Shown here piece by piece: positions 47,527-57,150 of a stretch of DNA of 64,000 nucleotides (positions are counted from its first letter, which is position 1; each line of letters begins with the position of its first letter). The DNA is from Melastoma dodecandrum (Eukaryota > Streptophyta > Magnoliopsida > Myrtales > Melastomataceae), in contig JARUPY010000391.1 of assembly GCA_029817715.1 (NCBI GenBank), positions 1-64,000 on the forward strand, read 5' to 3'. The notes beneath the pieces were generated by a model that saw only the letters and a program-made list of their open reading frames with translations, ran no database searches and was not told where the DNA came from. The translations under genes were made by a program, and so were the position numbers.

Positions 47527-49018
47527 TAATTTCCCTTTCTGTTTAGAAAAAAATAAGCAGGTTTTAGTCGTGGTGATCGTGATCTGGCGGAAAAGATTCT
47601 GGAAAATCATCCCGATAAGTTCTTTTCTCTAAACTGGTATGATTCACAAATTAATCTCTGGTAGGTAAACAATTGCGACATATTTAATTTCAAGTAATGC
47701 AAGTGATGAAAGCATCCTCTGTTGATGCAGAAAATGACCGATTCGCACGCATCAGGAATCATCTTCTTCGATCTCATTCACTCGATGTCAAGGCAACTGC
47801 CACAATCTCTCCATCCATTTAACTGCGATAATGATAGACAGGACTGGCGCGCAGACACGCTTCGTTCTCTTGGTAATTGTAGATTTAATGTGCCGAGATG
47901 AGATGGTCGCACTCGACCAATGCGTGCGTCAATCCCAGAGGTCTGGCTTAGTCTTCGCGGGTCTCCCAAAGGAACAATTGGTCAAGTTGTGAGTCGTGTT
48001 ACTTCCAACGAGGATGACTTTCTACCTGAATTTCCGACACGGATGAATAAAGCGCTAGAATCCTCCACCATCCTCAACTATAAAGTGAGTTGATGCACGT
48101 ACGAGACAAACACAAGAAATATAAATAAATAATCCATCTCATGACCTGAAATAAGGAGAGTTTGTTATTTATCGGGAAAATATACTTTCAGAAATTTTGA
48201 AATAATGCGTCGAATTTGGATTTTATATTTTTGAGTTCACTCGGTAAAAAAATTGAAATTATAATTTCGATTTTTGAGTTAAATTAAAAATTGAACTTTA
48301 TAATTATGACCTCCTTAACTAAGACTTATAAAGTCCGATTTTAAGATTTTTTTTAGGAATTTTGAAAATATCTATTCTATTTTAAAAAATAATTTTTCGA
48401 CCAACGTTGTTTTAGAACACATCTCGAAATAGCAAGGTCTATTCCAAAATAAATTATTTGACAAAATAATTTGCTAAACAAAGAAAACTTTCAAATCTTA
48501 ACAGATAATTCTCATGAGTTGGTGTTGCAACATCGAAATGCATTGTCTTCAAAATTCCGCACTAATTCGAATTTAATTTAATAAATATTGGGATTAGGCA
48601 TATGGGTTTTATTAAATGTCATTAATAATGTCATTAAATAAAATTTCATAATTTTAAGATATTTATGAAACAAAAAAAAAAAGAAACGTAACTTCCTACT
48701 ACACATGTTAAATGTTAAATAACTAAATTTGAAATACATTAATCATCATAATTAATAGGCAATTAAAGAAGTGGTTGTTTCGCATTCCAGAAACTCGATA
48801 GGCACCTGTCTCTACCATTTGTTGGACAACAATGATCTACTAACACTTAGTTGGGGCTTAAAAACGAGTTTCAGAACGTGCTTGGATCCAATATCAAGAG
48901 TTATAACCATGTCTTCTTAATAACACGTTACACGGGGCGACATTTTCGCTGGCCATGCCAATTATTGTCAACGACTTACGATCGTACACGACCCGTCGAC
49001 CGCTCCGATTCAACTCGG
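47527..49018. other. Intergenic, no gene recognised
   Basis: AT-rich; short frames only. Nothing else is supportable. Confidence 0.3.
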
Positions 49019-49267
49019 CTACAAACATTTATCGAATTTATGACGCAGCCCTTCGTCCAGAATGTGATGACACTGCTCATTCAAGCAGCGCTCCAAACAG
49101 GCTGTATAGGTCCTCGTAAGGGCGCCTAGGCACTTGAATCCGCATTTAAGCCTACAGCCAAAAGATACAGCCTCTGCAGCGGGGCAGCACGTCGCGATGA
49201 GAATCATGGCGGCGAGGAAGACGAGGGAGACCGACCTGGTAATACTCTTACGACCTCCTTTCTCCAT
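49019..49267 (-). CDS. Secreted cysteine-rich peptide, thionin-like or hairpinin-like
   Basis: 82 aa in one exon. The start MEKGGRKSITRSVS was chosen instead of an upstream in-frame start because it gives a standard signal peptide (hydrophobic core about residues 14-32, then AAEAVS cleavage region). The mature part has seven cysteines at about 38, 42, 46, 57, 61, 66 and 81. They form a C-x3-C-x3-C ... C-x3-C-x4-C pattern. Paired CxxxC motifs occur in alpha-hairpinins and some plant thionin-like families, which are defence-related secreted peptides. I cannot decide which family it is. Two decayed relatives flank it (47359 and about 49930). Confidence 0.7.
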   Translation of the reverse strand: MEKGGRKSITRSVSLVFLAAMILIATCCPAAEAVSFGCRLKCGFKCLGALTRTYTACLERCLNEQCHHILDEGLRHKFDKCL

Positions 49268-49925
49268 CTTTTTCCAATGGGTGGGGGTTGTTGTTGGGGG
49301 AAAAACAATGATAGAAGAAATATTTGGAATATGTAGGTGGCAATCAAACCTTATGACCAACGGCAAGCAAATTATGACACGTTAACAATTGATATAAATC
49401 AATACCTATCAAAAAAGGGGCATTCTATCCTCTAAGATATACTACTAATTGAGAAATGAAGTAAAAGAGGCATTCAAATTCTCACTGTTATAGTATCAAT
49501 TGATAAATCAATTTCATGGATACGAAATAAAAAAAAAATTGGGATTATACATAGATATCAATAACGACTATGACATGGTTCAACATTTTATTCTGATTGG
49601 AGGCCTCATAAAAATCTCCACATTTTTTTGTATTTTTATCTCAAAGTCCATCAGTTTTTCCAATCGAAAATTTTTCAACACAAAAAATGGTGAACCTCCC
49701 TTCTCCCTTGTCTTTAGCAATAAGGAAAAAGAAAGAGAAAAACTGATAAAGAAAATATATTTTCTTTTCACACACCGGCCAACGTTTAATTGTCCTAATT
49801 TTACTACAAACTTGTTAAATCCGAGGAAATTGATTGTAATGTTATGAATATGGGCACATCAAATGTAGTAATCATTGTTATTCACAAGTGGCCATGGGGA
49901 TTTTTTATGGAAAGTGTGGAGAATG
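49268..49925. other. Upstream region of the cysteine-rich peptide gene
   Basis: AT-rich, many A and T runs, ATTGATATAAATCAAT palindrome at 49388-49403. No gene. Confidence 0.3.
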
Positions 49926-49929
49926 GAGA

Positions 49930-50130
49930 AGAAAGGCAGCTCGGTGTGTTAAGGTGGATGGTGATGATCTTGGCTGCGCCCCTCAGTGATGGCATGGCTT
50001 AATCAGAGATGGCGGAGGCCGTTTCGGTCAAGTGTAGCGGCTCAAATGCCATTTCATATGTCGCGTAACTTGTCATTCGTACATATACTGCCTTCTTGGA
50101 TTGCCTTTTCGAATGATTTCTTTGCCGAAG
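49930..50130 (+). pseudogene. Second decayed copy of the cysteine-rich peptide gene
   Basis: Frames broken by stops still show SVKCSGSNAISYVA and, in another part, RTYTAFLDCLFE, which correspond to the first cysteine block and the RTYTACLERCLNE segment of the intact gene at 49019-49267. Opposite strand to the intact copy. Non-functional. Confidence 0.55.
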
Positions 50131-50350
50131 ACTATTACTTTCGTGTTTGGCATCCTCGAACGGTTGACCATGGACATCAGCTTTCCTAGACGCCACTTGC
50201 ACTCCTCTTATCCCGCCTTGTCTGCCTATAGATGATCAAACCGTTAATACTGAGACGGAACGTCTGACCTCCCTCTTGTAAAGAGTCCATTGAGACCTCG
50301 AAGCATGGTCCACAAGAGTTCTCCGTAAGGGGGATGGGTGTTTATTATCC

Positions 50351-51253
50351 CAGTTTTGTACGGAAATACGGTTAGTTTTAAAAAAAATTTGCGAAATACA
50401 GTCTCAGTTTCGTAAAATACGGTTTTACCGTTGAAGGGGCGTGTTCTAAAAACGCGCCCCTCGAATTACAAAGAGGGCGCGATCTCGAAACGCGCCCTCC
50501 GTGTGCCTGAGTGAGGGGCGGGTTTTCCAACACAAACACGAGAGGGGATGGGGGAATATGCCTAAGTGTGCAAATGACGCGGTCTCAAAACGCGCCCCTT
50601 CAATAAGCCACTCCCCCCTATCCCCCCTCCCGTCTCCCCCCGTCCCCTCTGTCCCCCCTTCAACACTTAGGTCACTCCCCCCTGTCCCCCTGTCCTCCCC
50701 TTCAACCTTAGGCCACTCCCCCCTGTCCCCCCTCTCGTTTTGGAATGGGTTTGCACAAGGGGCACGTTTTGAGACCGCGCCCCTTCTCCCGGTCCCCCTG
50801 TCTTCCCTTCAACACTTAGGCCACTCCCCCTTGTCCCCCATCCCCCCTTCAACCTTAGGCCACTCCTCCCGTGTCCTTCCTCTCGTTTTGAAATGGTACA
50901 AGGGGCGAGTTTTGCAAACTCGCTCATCCTAGGGACATACAAGGGGCGCGTTTTGAAACCGCGCGATGCCCAAAGTGAGGAAGGGGCGCGGTCTCAAAAC
51001 GCGCCCCTTGTATGTCCCCAAAACACGCTCCTTGTACCATTCCAAAACGAGAGGGGGGACAGGGAGAGTGGCCTAAGGTTGAAGGGGGGACGGGGGACGG
51101 GGGGAGTGGCCTAAGTGTTGAAGGGGGAGACGGGGGAGTGGCCTAAGTGTTGAAGGGGGGACGGGGGACGGGGCGCGTTAAACCGTATATTACGAAATTG
51201 GGATCGTATTTCGTAAATTTTTTTAAAAACTAACCGTATTTCTGTACAAAAGT
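50351..51253. mobile_element. Non-coding family-B MULE (903 bp)
   Basis: Left end CAGTTTTGTACGGAAATACG, right end inverted match finishing TGTACAAAAGTC. Target duplications tttattatcc (50341-50350) and tttattaccc (51254-51263) agree at 9 of 10 positions. The interior is a large imperfect inverted arrangement: C-rich minisatellite units in the left half (CACTCCCCCCTGTCCCC with CTTCAACACTTAGG), G-rich complements in the right half, and GGGGCGCG/CGCGCCCC hairpins between. Open frames here are composition artefacts. Confidence 0.9.
50580..51175. repeat. C-rich/G-rich inverted minisatellite within the family-B element
   Basis: Units of about 40-60 bp containing AGGCCACTCCCCCCTGTCCC repeat several times from 50620 to 50880 and then reappear as reverse complements from 51050 to 51160. 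The centre holds CGCG hairpins (50940-51010). Confidence 0.75.
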
Positions 51254-51389
51254 CTTTATTACCCGAAGTCGTGAATGCGATGCCCTTTCTCCCGTGCCAC
51301 CTGACGCAGGAGTTTTGTTCCTTAATGACGTCATCCGGCGAATTATTTCGCCGAATGACGTCATAAGTTACAAAATTCCGTCGGTAACC

Positions 51390-51595
51390 CGACGAAGTCG
51401 GCTTTTGTAAGACCGACTTCAGTCTTGCTAAACAGAAGTCGGCCTTACAAAGGCCGACTTCCTTAGGAATTTTTTTTTTTTTTAATTTGGTAAGTCGGCC
51501 TTACAAAGGCCGACTTTAAGGCCGACTTCCCAAATTAAAAAAAAAAAAAATTTCAAGGAAGTCGGCCTTTGTAAGGCCGACTTCCAACCGCTTTA
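51390..51595. repeat. Left GTCGGCC hairpin array of the 4.0-kb MULE
   Basis: Four hairpin units plus an extra half unit, loops TTTGTAA or TTACAAA, separated by T and A runs. The first unit has a mismatched arm (GACCGAC). Carries about nine GCCGAC/GTCGGC cores. Confidence 0.88.
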
Positions 51596-51639
51596 AAATA
51601 AAAAAACGGTCGGGGAGAATATTTCTCCCCGAGGTTTTG

Positions 51640-52222
51640 CCCTAGCCGCCCCCTTTGCGTCCGCCGTCCCTGCCGCCGCCGTCGTCCCTTTGCCGCCGCC
51701 GCCGTCGTCCCTTTGCCGCCGCCGCCCCGCCCCCGAGCCTCCCCCGGATTTAGCCGCTCCGTTCGCGGTTCATCCCGTCTCCGTTGCCCATTCGTCCCGT
51801 CTTCGTCCGCGATCCGTCCCGTCTCCGCCCCGTCACCGAATCTTTACGGTAAATGTTTTGTTTTAATTTAGTTTGTTTATTGCCTTAGGGTAGTTTTGTT
51901 TTTTATGAATGTTTAGGGTTCAATTATGGTAAATAATTAGGATTTAAGTAATGTTGGTGAATTAGGTTAAATTAAGAAGTAATTAGGGTTTAAGTGTAGG
52001 TGAAAACTTAGATAGTTATCGAAATGTTAATATAATTGCCTAATAAAGTACGAAATTTGACGAACCTATCAAAATTCTTTAAACACAAATTAATCAATCG
52101 TAATATTTGTAATGTCCTAAAGCCTTTGTAATTAGTTGGTTATGAAATTGAAAACATATTGTAGCTATATTTTATTCATTTTGAAACTATTGTGTTCTAA
52201 TTTGATAGCTCAATTGATTTAG
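51640..52222 (+). other. GCC-rich leader and leader intron of the fusion gene
   Basis: 51650-51850 is a C-rich leader with GCCGCC repeats and CCGTCCC units. A GTAAATG donor at about 51850 and a TTTAG acceptor just before 52225 outline a 5'-UTR intron of about 370 bp. The same arrangement precedes the transposase gene of the other copy (6930-7343). The RNA start is not determined. Confidence 0.55.
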
Positions 52223-52235
52223 GTATCGTATTTCG

Positions 52236-54690
52236 ATGTCGTCGATTGAGCTATTGATCTTTTTTAATGGAAACGTTATAAATGGATCAGACGGGGTTGG
52301 TTATGAAAATGGTTCAGTAGCAAGAACAGAAATCCCCAAATTTATCAATTACGATAATTTTGAACGCATTATATGTCAAGCCGTCGGTTTGCAATCAGGA
52401 ATTTCATTACAGATAGCCCATAGATATCCTGTTTTGGAGTTGAATAATGTTGATATCAAGCATTATCTGGTTCCAATTAAAGTGGATAAAGATGTGAAAT
52501 TGCTGATTAAGTTTGCTATAGCAAATCCAAGAAATATGCAACAAATATATGTGTTATCCGATGTAATGGTGCCGCATGTTGAGGTTGAGGCTGGAATGGT
52601 GGCGGTAGAGCGTAATGTGGAACAACGTCGGCATAGAGTTGTTGGTCGTCAAAGTGAGAATGTCGAGGGTAGAAGGGTGCCGTTAGATCGTACTGTTGAA
52701 GTGGTTCGTCCTATGGTTGTTGGACGTCCCACTGAAAAGGTCAATGCATCAGTCGAACAGTGTTTCCCAATTGACCAATGTGGTACTCTTCCGATGGAAG
52801 TTGATCCTTATATGGATTGTGGCGACATAAATGAAATTGTCGCCACTGAAGTAGAGAGGTCATATTCAGTTGGAGAATGTTCGGTTCCTCCGATAGAACA
52901 TGAACGCAATATCGATGAAGATATAATGAATTCCGATGTAGATGTCGACACTGATGATGAGCTTTTCAACGATATGAATGCCGGCAATGGGATGTCAGAT
53001 GATGATAATGCCGGCAATCAGTTAATTACTGTTGTGGAGTCCGGTGAAGGTAGTAGTAGTGCACGAAGTGCAATGAAGGAAAAACCGTTGCCCTTTTACA
53101 ATGAATATATGGAGGACGTACAAGAGGTAGTTGAGGATTGGGATTTCCGCCCAGTTGTCGAATGGGTCGATGAGCAGGTACGTATGCATACCAGGGCATA
53201 CATACTACAACTGATAGGGTCGATGGTGTTCCCGGATAAGTCAGATAACTTAGTGCATCTCATGTGGCTCCCATTATTGGAGGATTTCGATGCATGTGGC
53301 CGTTATAGTTGGGGATCTGCTTGTCTGGCCTGGTTATATAGACATCTTTGTAGAGCTGCAGATAAAAGTGCGTCCCAGGTGGCTGGTTGTTTAGTACTAC
53401 TGCAGACATGGGCGTGGGATAGATTTCCTCATCTATCCCCCCTTAGACGCCGGAGTAGGCAAAGGCAAGGAATGCCTTTGGCTTATCGATGGGGTGCAGC
53501 TCTCGATACCACCACTGTAGCCACGCATGTCTTATCAGTCATTAGGGAAGCACTGGATAGACAAAGTCCCCAACAGGTATTCTCCTGTTCACTGTATCCG
53601 CATTTAAATTCTTCCGTTTCTCGATATTTCGTTTGAGTGGTTATGTTAAGTCGTTATTGCAGGTCATTTGGCATCCATACACAAATTACATACGCGCAAG
53701 ACTTCCCGCATACTGTTTGGATGGTCAAGATTCCTGGAGAGCACGTGTACCCTTGATCTGCTTCTCTATTGTGGAATGGCACTATCCAGACAGGGTGATT
53801 CGACAATTTGGAGATCAGCAACTCGTTCCGGGAAACTGTGACGCTGAAACACGACTCCACCGGATCGACATGCGTGGCAAGCAGTATGATAATTGGATGC
53901 ACATTCATGCACCGTACGTTGAAATGTGGCATCACCGGAGTAACCACATCGTTCCACTGGTATGGGGACAGGACGAGGACTACCATACGTGGTACATGGC
54001 ACATTCTCGTCCTCATTTATCGCACACAGGGGTCATGTTGAGCGTAGTGGTAAGTACATTAGCTATTATCTTCATGTAAATATAAATCATGGTATTGATA
54101 TACTTTCTTTGCAGACGCAACAAATGAAGGATATATCCGTCCGATCTGAGAGAGGTGATCCTTCCGAACTACAGCACATAGCCGACATAGCCGGTAAGGG
54201 TCACAGCTTCCTCACTCAGTTCACTCCGATGCGTTTGTACGGACGCACCGAAGGGCTGGCAGATGACGACGAATTTGAAGCTGAGCAGCCGAACGACGAT
54301 CACCAACAGGAGGACGAAGATGAGGACCAGGACGAGGAGGACGAGGACGAGGAGGCTAATGAAGATGAGAATGAAGAGGACGAGCAAGAGGAAGAACAAG
54401 AGGAGGAGCATCGAGTGGATGATATGTTTGACGTTGAGGATTTCATCGTGCAGTCGCAGGAGTACGAGGTATATCCGTCTGTTGTTGTTGATCCAACTCC
54501 TGTGGATGCCTTTCAAACTCCAGCGTATGCATATGCATCAACATCATCCACTCCCGAGGCACCAAGGAAGAGCAGGAGGGATCGACGACCCGCACCTGAT
54601 GCTGAGGACTCTTCTTCTCAGCTAACGCAAATCGATTCTCTGCGGCGGTTTGGGGCCTTCTTTTACTCTCGTAGGAAAGGAAAGGACTAG
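52236..54690 (+). CDS. PB1-like + plant mobile domain fusion protein (transposon-borne, intact)
   Basis: Exons 52236-53576, 53663-54049 and 54115-54690 join at GT-AG borders to 2304 nt, 767 aa, no stop. Residues 1-105 are the PB1/ubiquitin-like domain normally at the N-terminus of MuDR transposases (MSSIELLIFFNGNVINGSDG). An acidic linker follows up to EDWDFRPVVEW. The frame then switches directly into the PMD (DEQVRMHTRAYILQLIGSMV, WAWDRFPHLSPLRRR, RLPAYCLDG, RVIRQFGDQQ, HTGVMLSVV). A long Asp/Glu-rich stretch and a basic KSRRDRR tail finish it. The junction is near 53155-53175. No DDE residues or SWIM finger remain, so it is not a transposase. PMDs are known from MAIN/MAIL1 silencing proteins and from transposons; the role of this fusion is unknown. 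Confidence 0.85.
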
Positions 54691-54849
54691 ATTATGTAAC
54701 CCTGTCTACATATGATACTTTCGATTGAAACGTTTCGTTGTATTACTATCATTTTCAGTTGGATTATTATAAATTTCTTGTGTTCTCTTCATTTTATGTG
54801 TATTACAGGTGGTTTGTCTTCCAATGTTGTTTTTTTTTTATTTCTCTAA

Positions 54850-55210
54850 CGGAAGTCGGCCTTTGTAAAACCGACTTCATGGCGGTCAGGGCAAAGTCGG
54901 CCTTACAAAGGCCGACTTCCTTAGACTTAGGAAAAAAAAAATTTCAAGGAAGTCGGCCTTACAAAGGCCGACTTCCTTAGAAATTTTTTTTTTTTTTTTA
55001 TTTGGGAAGTCGGCCTTTGTAAGGCCGACTTCCAAGCTTTCAGGGCAAAGTCGGCCTTTGTAAGGCCGACTTCCCAAATTAAAAAAAAAAAAATCTAAGC
55101 AAGTCGGCCTTTGTAAGGCCGACTTCTGTTTAGCAAGACTGAAGTCGGTCTTACAAAGGCCGACTTCCGTCGGGACCGAAGTCGGCCTTACAAAGGCCGA
55201 CTTCGTCGGG
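54850..55210. repeat. Right GTCGGCC hairpin array of the 4.0-kb MULE
   Basis: Eight hairpin units (about 16 GCCGAC-type half sites), two of them with a one-base arm mismatch (ACCGAC, GTCGGTC). Lies 230-590 bp upstream of the PPR start codon. Confidence 0.9.
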
Positions 55211-55560
55211 TTACCAACGGAATTTTGTAACTTATGACGTCATTCGGCGAAATAATTCGCCGGCTGACGTCATTAAGGAACAAAACTCCCTGACGCAGTG
55301 GAAACATAAATGATTTTTCAAACACAAGCGAAAAGAACAACCAGTATTGGAAATGTCAAATGCTTCTTTTTTTGAGTGAAAACGGTTGTTTTAATTCTGG
55401 CTGGCTTCAAGGACACTAATTTTTTCGCGACCGAGATTAAATTATGACAAACCTCGATTCTCCCTGGGTATCATCGCATTATCGCCGTGGGGGAATCTTG
55501 TATTATTATTTTTTTGTATTAATTTTGGTTAAAGTTAAACAAACGTGGCAATTGGAGGCA

Positions 55561-57150
55561 ATGCGGCGGATGTCAGTGCTTGAATCGAAGGGATGTTCGA
55601 ATCCAGGACAACCCAACTGGGTGGTCCTCCTGCTCAAGCAACTCGTCAGTAAACGAAAGCTGTACGAAGCAATCCAGTTGTACAAGCAATCCCGCCAAGA
55701 CAGAAACTTCGTCCTGTCGTTGATCCCTCTGGCGCTCAAAGCTTGCGCCTTGCTCGGATCACTAGATTCTTCCCGGCTCTTGCACGCAGACTCCTGCAAA
55801 CTGGGCATCGACCGTGACTTTGTCGTTGGCACGTCCCTGGTCAGTGCTTACTGCAAGTGCGGCTGTATTAAAAGTGCTCGGAAGCTGTTCGACGAAATGA
55901 CTGTTAAGAGCGTCGTGACCTGGAATGCTATGATTAATGGGTACATGGGAGCAGGGAATGTGGGGTCGGCGTTTGAGTTGTTCGAGCGGATGGGTGAGCG
56001 GAGCCGGGTATCATGGATCGAGATCATTCGTGGGTTTGCGATGAATGGCGATATGGTGACGGCGAGGAGGATGTTTGATAGGGTCCCTATGGTGATGAGG
56101 AATGTCGTTACATGGACGGTGATGGTTGATGGGTACGTGGAGAATGGCGAGATGGAGGAAGCTAGAAGGGTCTTTGAGGTTATGCCCGAGAGGAATTTCT
56201 ACGCCTGGTCGGCAATGACTTCAGGTTATTGTAAAATCGGTGACGTGAGGGAAGCAGAGTTGATATTTGACAGGATCCCGGTCAAGAACTTGGTGAACTG
56301 GAATGCGATGATATCTGGGTATGCAAAGAATGGTTTGTCTTCAAAGGCCTTGGAGGCTTTTGATCGGATGAGGGAAGAAGGGATCAAGCCGGATGAAATT
56401 AGTGTTGTAAGCGCATTGTCCGCCTGTGCTCAGTCAGGGCAGCTGGAGACTGGTAGAAAGATCCATGAGTTGGTAGAATCCGTGGGACTTGAGCTCAATC
56501 AGTTTGTTTCAAATGCGCTGATAGACATGTACACTAAATGTGGCGACTTGAATAGGGCAAGAGAGATTTTTTTTGCTACTCAGAGGAATTGCGCGTGTTG
56601 GAATGCCATAATCTCAGGTTTCGCCACTCAGGGTCGGTATAGAGAAGCACTCGAGTTTTTCCATGAGATGGTGTTGTCTGGTGAAACTCCAGATGACGTG
56701 AGCTTTCTTAGTGTTTTGTCAGCGTGCGCTCATGCTGGATTTGTCGAGGAAGGTTTGGAAATATTTTCCAAGATGGATAAGTACAATGTTGTGACAACTG
56801 TGAAGCATTACGGCTGTCTGGTGGATTTACTGGCAAGAGCTGGGAGATTGGAAGATGCTTATGAGTTGGTCAAGAGCATGCCAGTTGAACCAAACGACGT
56901 AGTTTGGGGGGCGTTGCTCGGAGCTTGTAGGGTCCATTCTACTGTAGGATTGGCAGAATGTGTCATAAATAATGTTAGACAACCTGACCACTGTGATGAC
57001 TCCCACTTTCCACTTGTGGCAAATATTTATGCTGCGGCTGACAGGTGGGAAAAGGCAGAGAGAGTTAGGCTGATAATGCGAAACAAAGGAATTCAGAAGA
57101 TGGCAGGGGGTAGTGCTGTACTGCTAGGGGAATGGGTTTTCAAATCATGA
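55561..57150 (+). CDS. Pentatricopeptide repeat protein, PLS/E type (At3g21470-like)
   Basis: Single-exon, 529 aa from this start. The frame is open upstream to 55444, but that extra 39-aa part is not PPR-like and would start inside AT-rich sequence, so the ATG at 55561 is preferred. About 12 PPR motifs are visible, including VTWNAMINGYMGAGNVGSA, VTWTVMVDGYVENGEMEEA, VNWNAMISGYAKNGLSSKA and HYGCLVDLLARAGRLEDA, plus E-type ends (WGALLGACRVH, LVANIYAAADRWEKAERVR). Such proteins bind RNA in mitochondria or chloroplasts for editing or processing. Sequence order is closest to Arabidopsis At3g21470 by recall. The promoter region is occupied by the MULE ending at 55288. Confidence 0.9.
   Translation: MRRMSVLESKGCSNPGQPNWVVLLLKQLVSKRKLYEAIQLYKQSRQDRNFVLSLIPLALKACALLGSLDSSRLLHADSCKLGIDRDFVVGTSLVSAYCKCGCIKSARKLFDEMTVKSVVTWNAMINGYMGAGNVGSAFELFERMGERSRVSWIEIIRGFAMNGDMVTARRMFDRVPMVMRNVVTWTVMVDGYVENGEMEEARRVFEVMPERNFYAWSAMTSGYCKIGDVREAELIFDRIPVKNLVNWNAMISGYAKNGLSSKALEAFDRMREEGIKPDEISVVSALSACAQSGQLETGRKIHELVESVGLELNQFVSNALIDMYTKCGDLNRAREIFFATQRNCACWNAIISGFATQGRYREALEFFHEMVLSGETPDDVSFLSVLSACAHAGFVEEGLEIFSKMDKYNVVTTVKHYGCLVDLLARAGRLEDAYELVKSMPVEPNDVVWGALLGACRVHSTVGLAECVINNVRQPDHCDDSHFPLVANIYAAADRWEKAERVRLIMRNKGIQKMAGGSAVLLGEWVFKS

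Larger units (their letters stand above)
51310..55288 (+). mobile_element. Young family-A MULE encoding a PB1-like/PMD fusion
   Basis: A 3979-bp element. Left end GAGTTTTGTTCCTTAATGACG, right end GGAACAAAACTC at 55288. Perfect 10-bp target duplication cctgacgcag at 51300-51309 and 55289-55298. Hairpin arrays lie at both ends (51390-51595 and 54850-55210). Compared with the 6496-12641 copy, the segment encoding the transposase and PMD N-terminus is deleted. The remaining gene is intact. Well-preserved ends and coding frame suggest a recent insertion, needing a transposase in trans. Confidence 0.94.

Noticed and set aside
50501..51114. 143-aa and 91-aa Pro/Gly-rich frames
   Set aside because: Same composition effect within the non-coding family-B MULE.
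55444..55560. 39-aa upstream extension of the PPR frame
   Set aside because: Hydrophobic/AT-driven residues with no PPR similarity; the ATG at 55561 gives a more usual start, although extension cannot be excluded.
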